NCBI GenBank assembly: GCA_003456035.1
Contig: DMPJ01000065.1
Coordinates: forward strand, 724 to 6,440
DNA from: Planktothrix sp. UBA8402
GTDB lineage: Bacteria > Cyanobacteriota > Cyanobacteriia > Cyanobacteriales > Microcoleaceae
Length of the DNA: 5,717 nt
Direction of reading: 5' to 3'
A program made the position numbers and the translations under genes. The notes beneath the pieces are model-generated. The model saw only the letters and a program-made list of their open reading frames with translations, was not told the DNA's origin and made no database searches. Shown piece by piece: positions 5,294-5,717 of the stretch. Position 1 is the first letter of the stretch; every line of letters begins with the position of its first letter.

Positions 5294-5717
5294 TTAATAA
5301 GCATCAAACCTTAACGCTTTCCCACAAACATTAGAACAAATTCGTCCTGACTCATAAACCACTTTTCCCCCAACAATCGTAGATTCTGGCCATCCGGTTA
5401 ACTCCCAACCTTCAAAGGGACTCCAACCACATTTAGTTAACAATTCTTCCCGCAAAACTGGATAATAATTCTCTAAATCTACTAACACTAAATCCGCATC
5501 ATAACCCACTTGTATTTTACCTTTATTGGGAATTTTATAGGCTTTTGCCACGGCGGTAGACATCCAATTAGAAACCTGTTCAACGGTACATTTTCCTGCC
5601 ATTGCTTGTGTTAACATTAAGGGCAAAGATGTCTCAACTCCGGGCATTCCCGACGGTGTATTGGGATAACCTTTCGCCTTTTCTTCTAAGGTATGGGGGG
5701 CGTGATCCGTGGCAAGT
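5294..5717 (-). CDS. pyrC: Dihydroorotase, C-terminal part (start beyond window edge)
   Basis: The last 140 residues of a class I-type dihydroorotase, the zinc amidohydrolase that interconverts N-carbamoyl-aspartate and dihydroorotate in pyrimidine synthesis (cytosol). The frame is open to the right edge; the stop is the complement of 5294-5296. Visible are LATDHAPHTLEEK (1-13), whose Asp4 is the conserved catalytic/metal-site Asp of the amidohydrolase barrel, then PNTPSGMPGVETSLPLML (18-35) from the substrate-loop region. The final small domain has GKIQVGYDADLVLVDL and TIVGGKVVYESGR, the usual end of the family. An ATG at 5645-5647 is internal (MPGVETSLP) and not a start. The N-terminal HxH metal motif and carbamylated lysine lie outside the window. 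The related dihydropyrimidinases/allantoinases are less likely because of the TDHAPH-SGMPGVE wording. Confidence 0.92.
   Translation of the reverse strand, partial: LATDHAPHTLEEKAKGYPNTPSGMPGVETSLPLMLTQAMAGKCTVEQVSNWMSTAVAKAYKIPNKGKIQVGYDADLVLVDLENYYPVLREELLTKCGWSPFEGWELTGWPESTIVGGKVVYESGRICSNVCGKALRFDAY

Noticed and set aside
1..5717. CRISPR array, tRNA/rRNA genes, transposase or prophage genes
   Set aside because: No regularly spaced repeats, no cloverleaf or rRNA-like segment, and no transposase or integrase reading frames were seen on either strand.

Overview
The window looks like a low-GC filamentous cyanobacterium of the Planktothrix/Arthrospira/Oscillatoria type. The evidence is three perfect HIP1 octamers (GCGATCGC), a YvcK/CofD-family protein with the cyanobacterial N-terminal membrane extension, and cyanobacteria-like versions of the ABC ATPase and dihydroorotase at the edges. 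The genus is an inference.

Layout. Positions 1-263 (minus) hold the N-terminus of an ABC-transporter ATPase, probably of the MlaF-like lipid-transport group. A 246-bp divergent intergenic region follows, with a 9-bp direct repeat spaced 22 bp. Positions 510-1853 (plus) encode YvcK. After it comes a compact cluster of three hairpins (1861-1904) that can refold into one long hairpin. Positions 1934-2396 (plus) carry tsaE, the ATPase of tRNA t6A synthesis, broken in this sequence by a one-nucleotide frameshift near 2085-2092. Positions 2498-2971 (plus) encode an exported DUF2141 protein behind a good sigma70-type promoter.

Positions 2978-5119 hold a complete controller-regulated type II restriction-modification system. 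It consists of a C5-cytosine DNA methyltransferase (plus), and, facing it on the minus strand, an HNH/zinc-ribbon restriction endonuclease and a small XRE-type controller (C) protein. The C and R genes overlap by 4 nt. The M and R genes overlap tail to tail by 47 nt. Upstream of C lies a tandem C-box operator: two GAC-N5-GTC dyads in direct repeat with a 15-bp period. It is placed over the -35 region of a probable leaderless promoter. An 8-bp-stem terminator (5246-5278) insulates this promoter from the minus-strand dihydroorotase gene (5294-5717), which runs off the right edge.

Inferred working of the system: the methyltransferase has no C-box of its own and sits 6 nt behind the DUF2141 gene, with its Shine-Dalgarno inside that gene's last codons. 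It is probably made at once from the DUF2141 promoter. The endonuclease depends on C-R transcription, which is weak until C protein builds up and occupies the operator. That gives protection first and cutting later, the usual timing when such a system enters a new cell. The absence of HIP1 sites from 2434 to the window end is compatible with acquisition of the R-M block but does not prove it.
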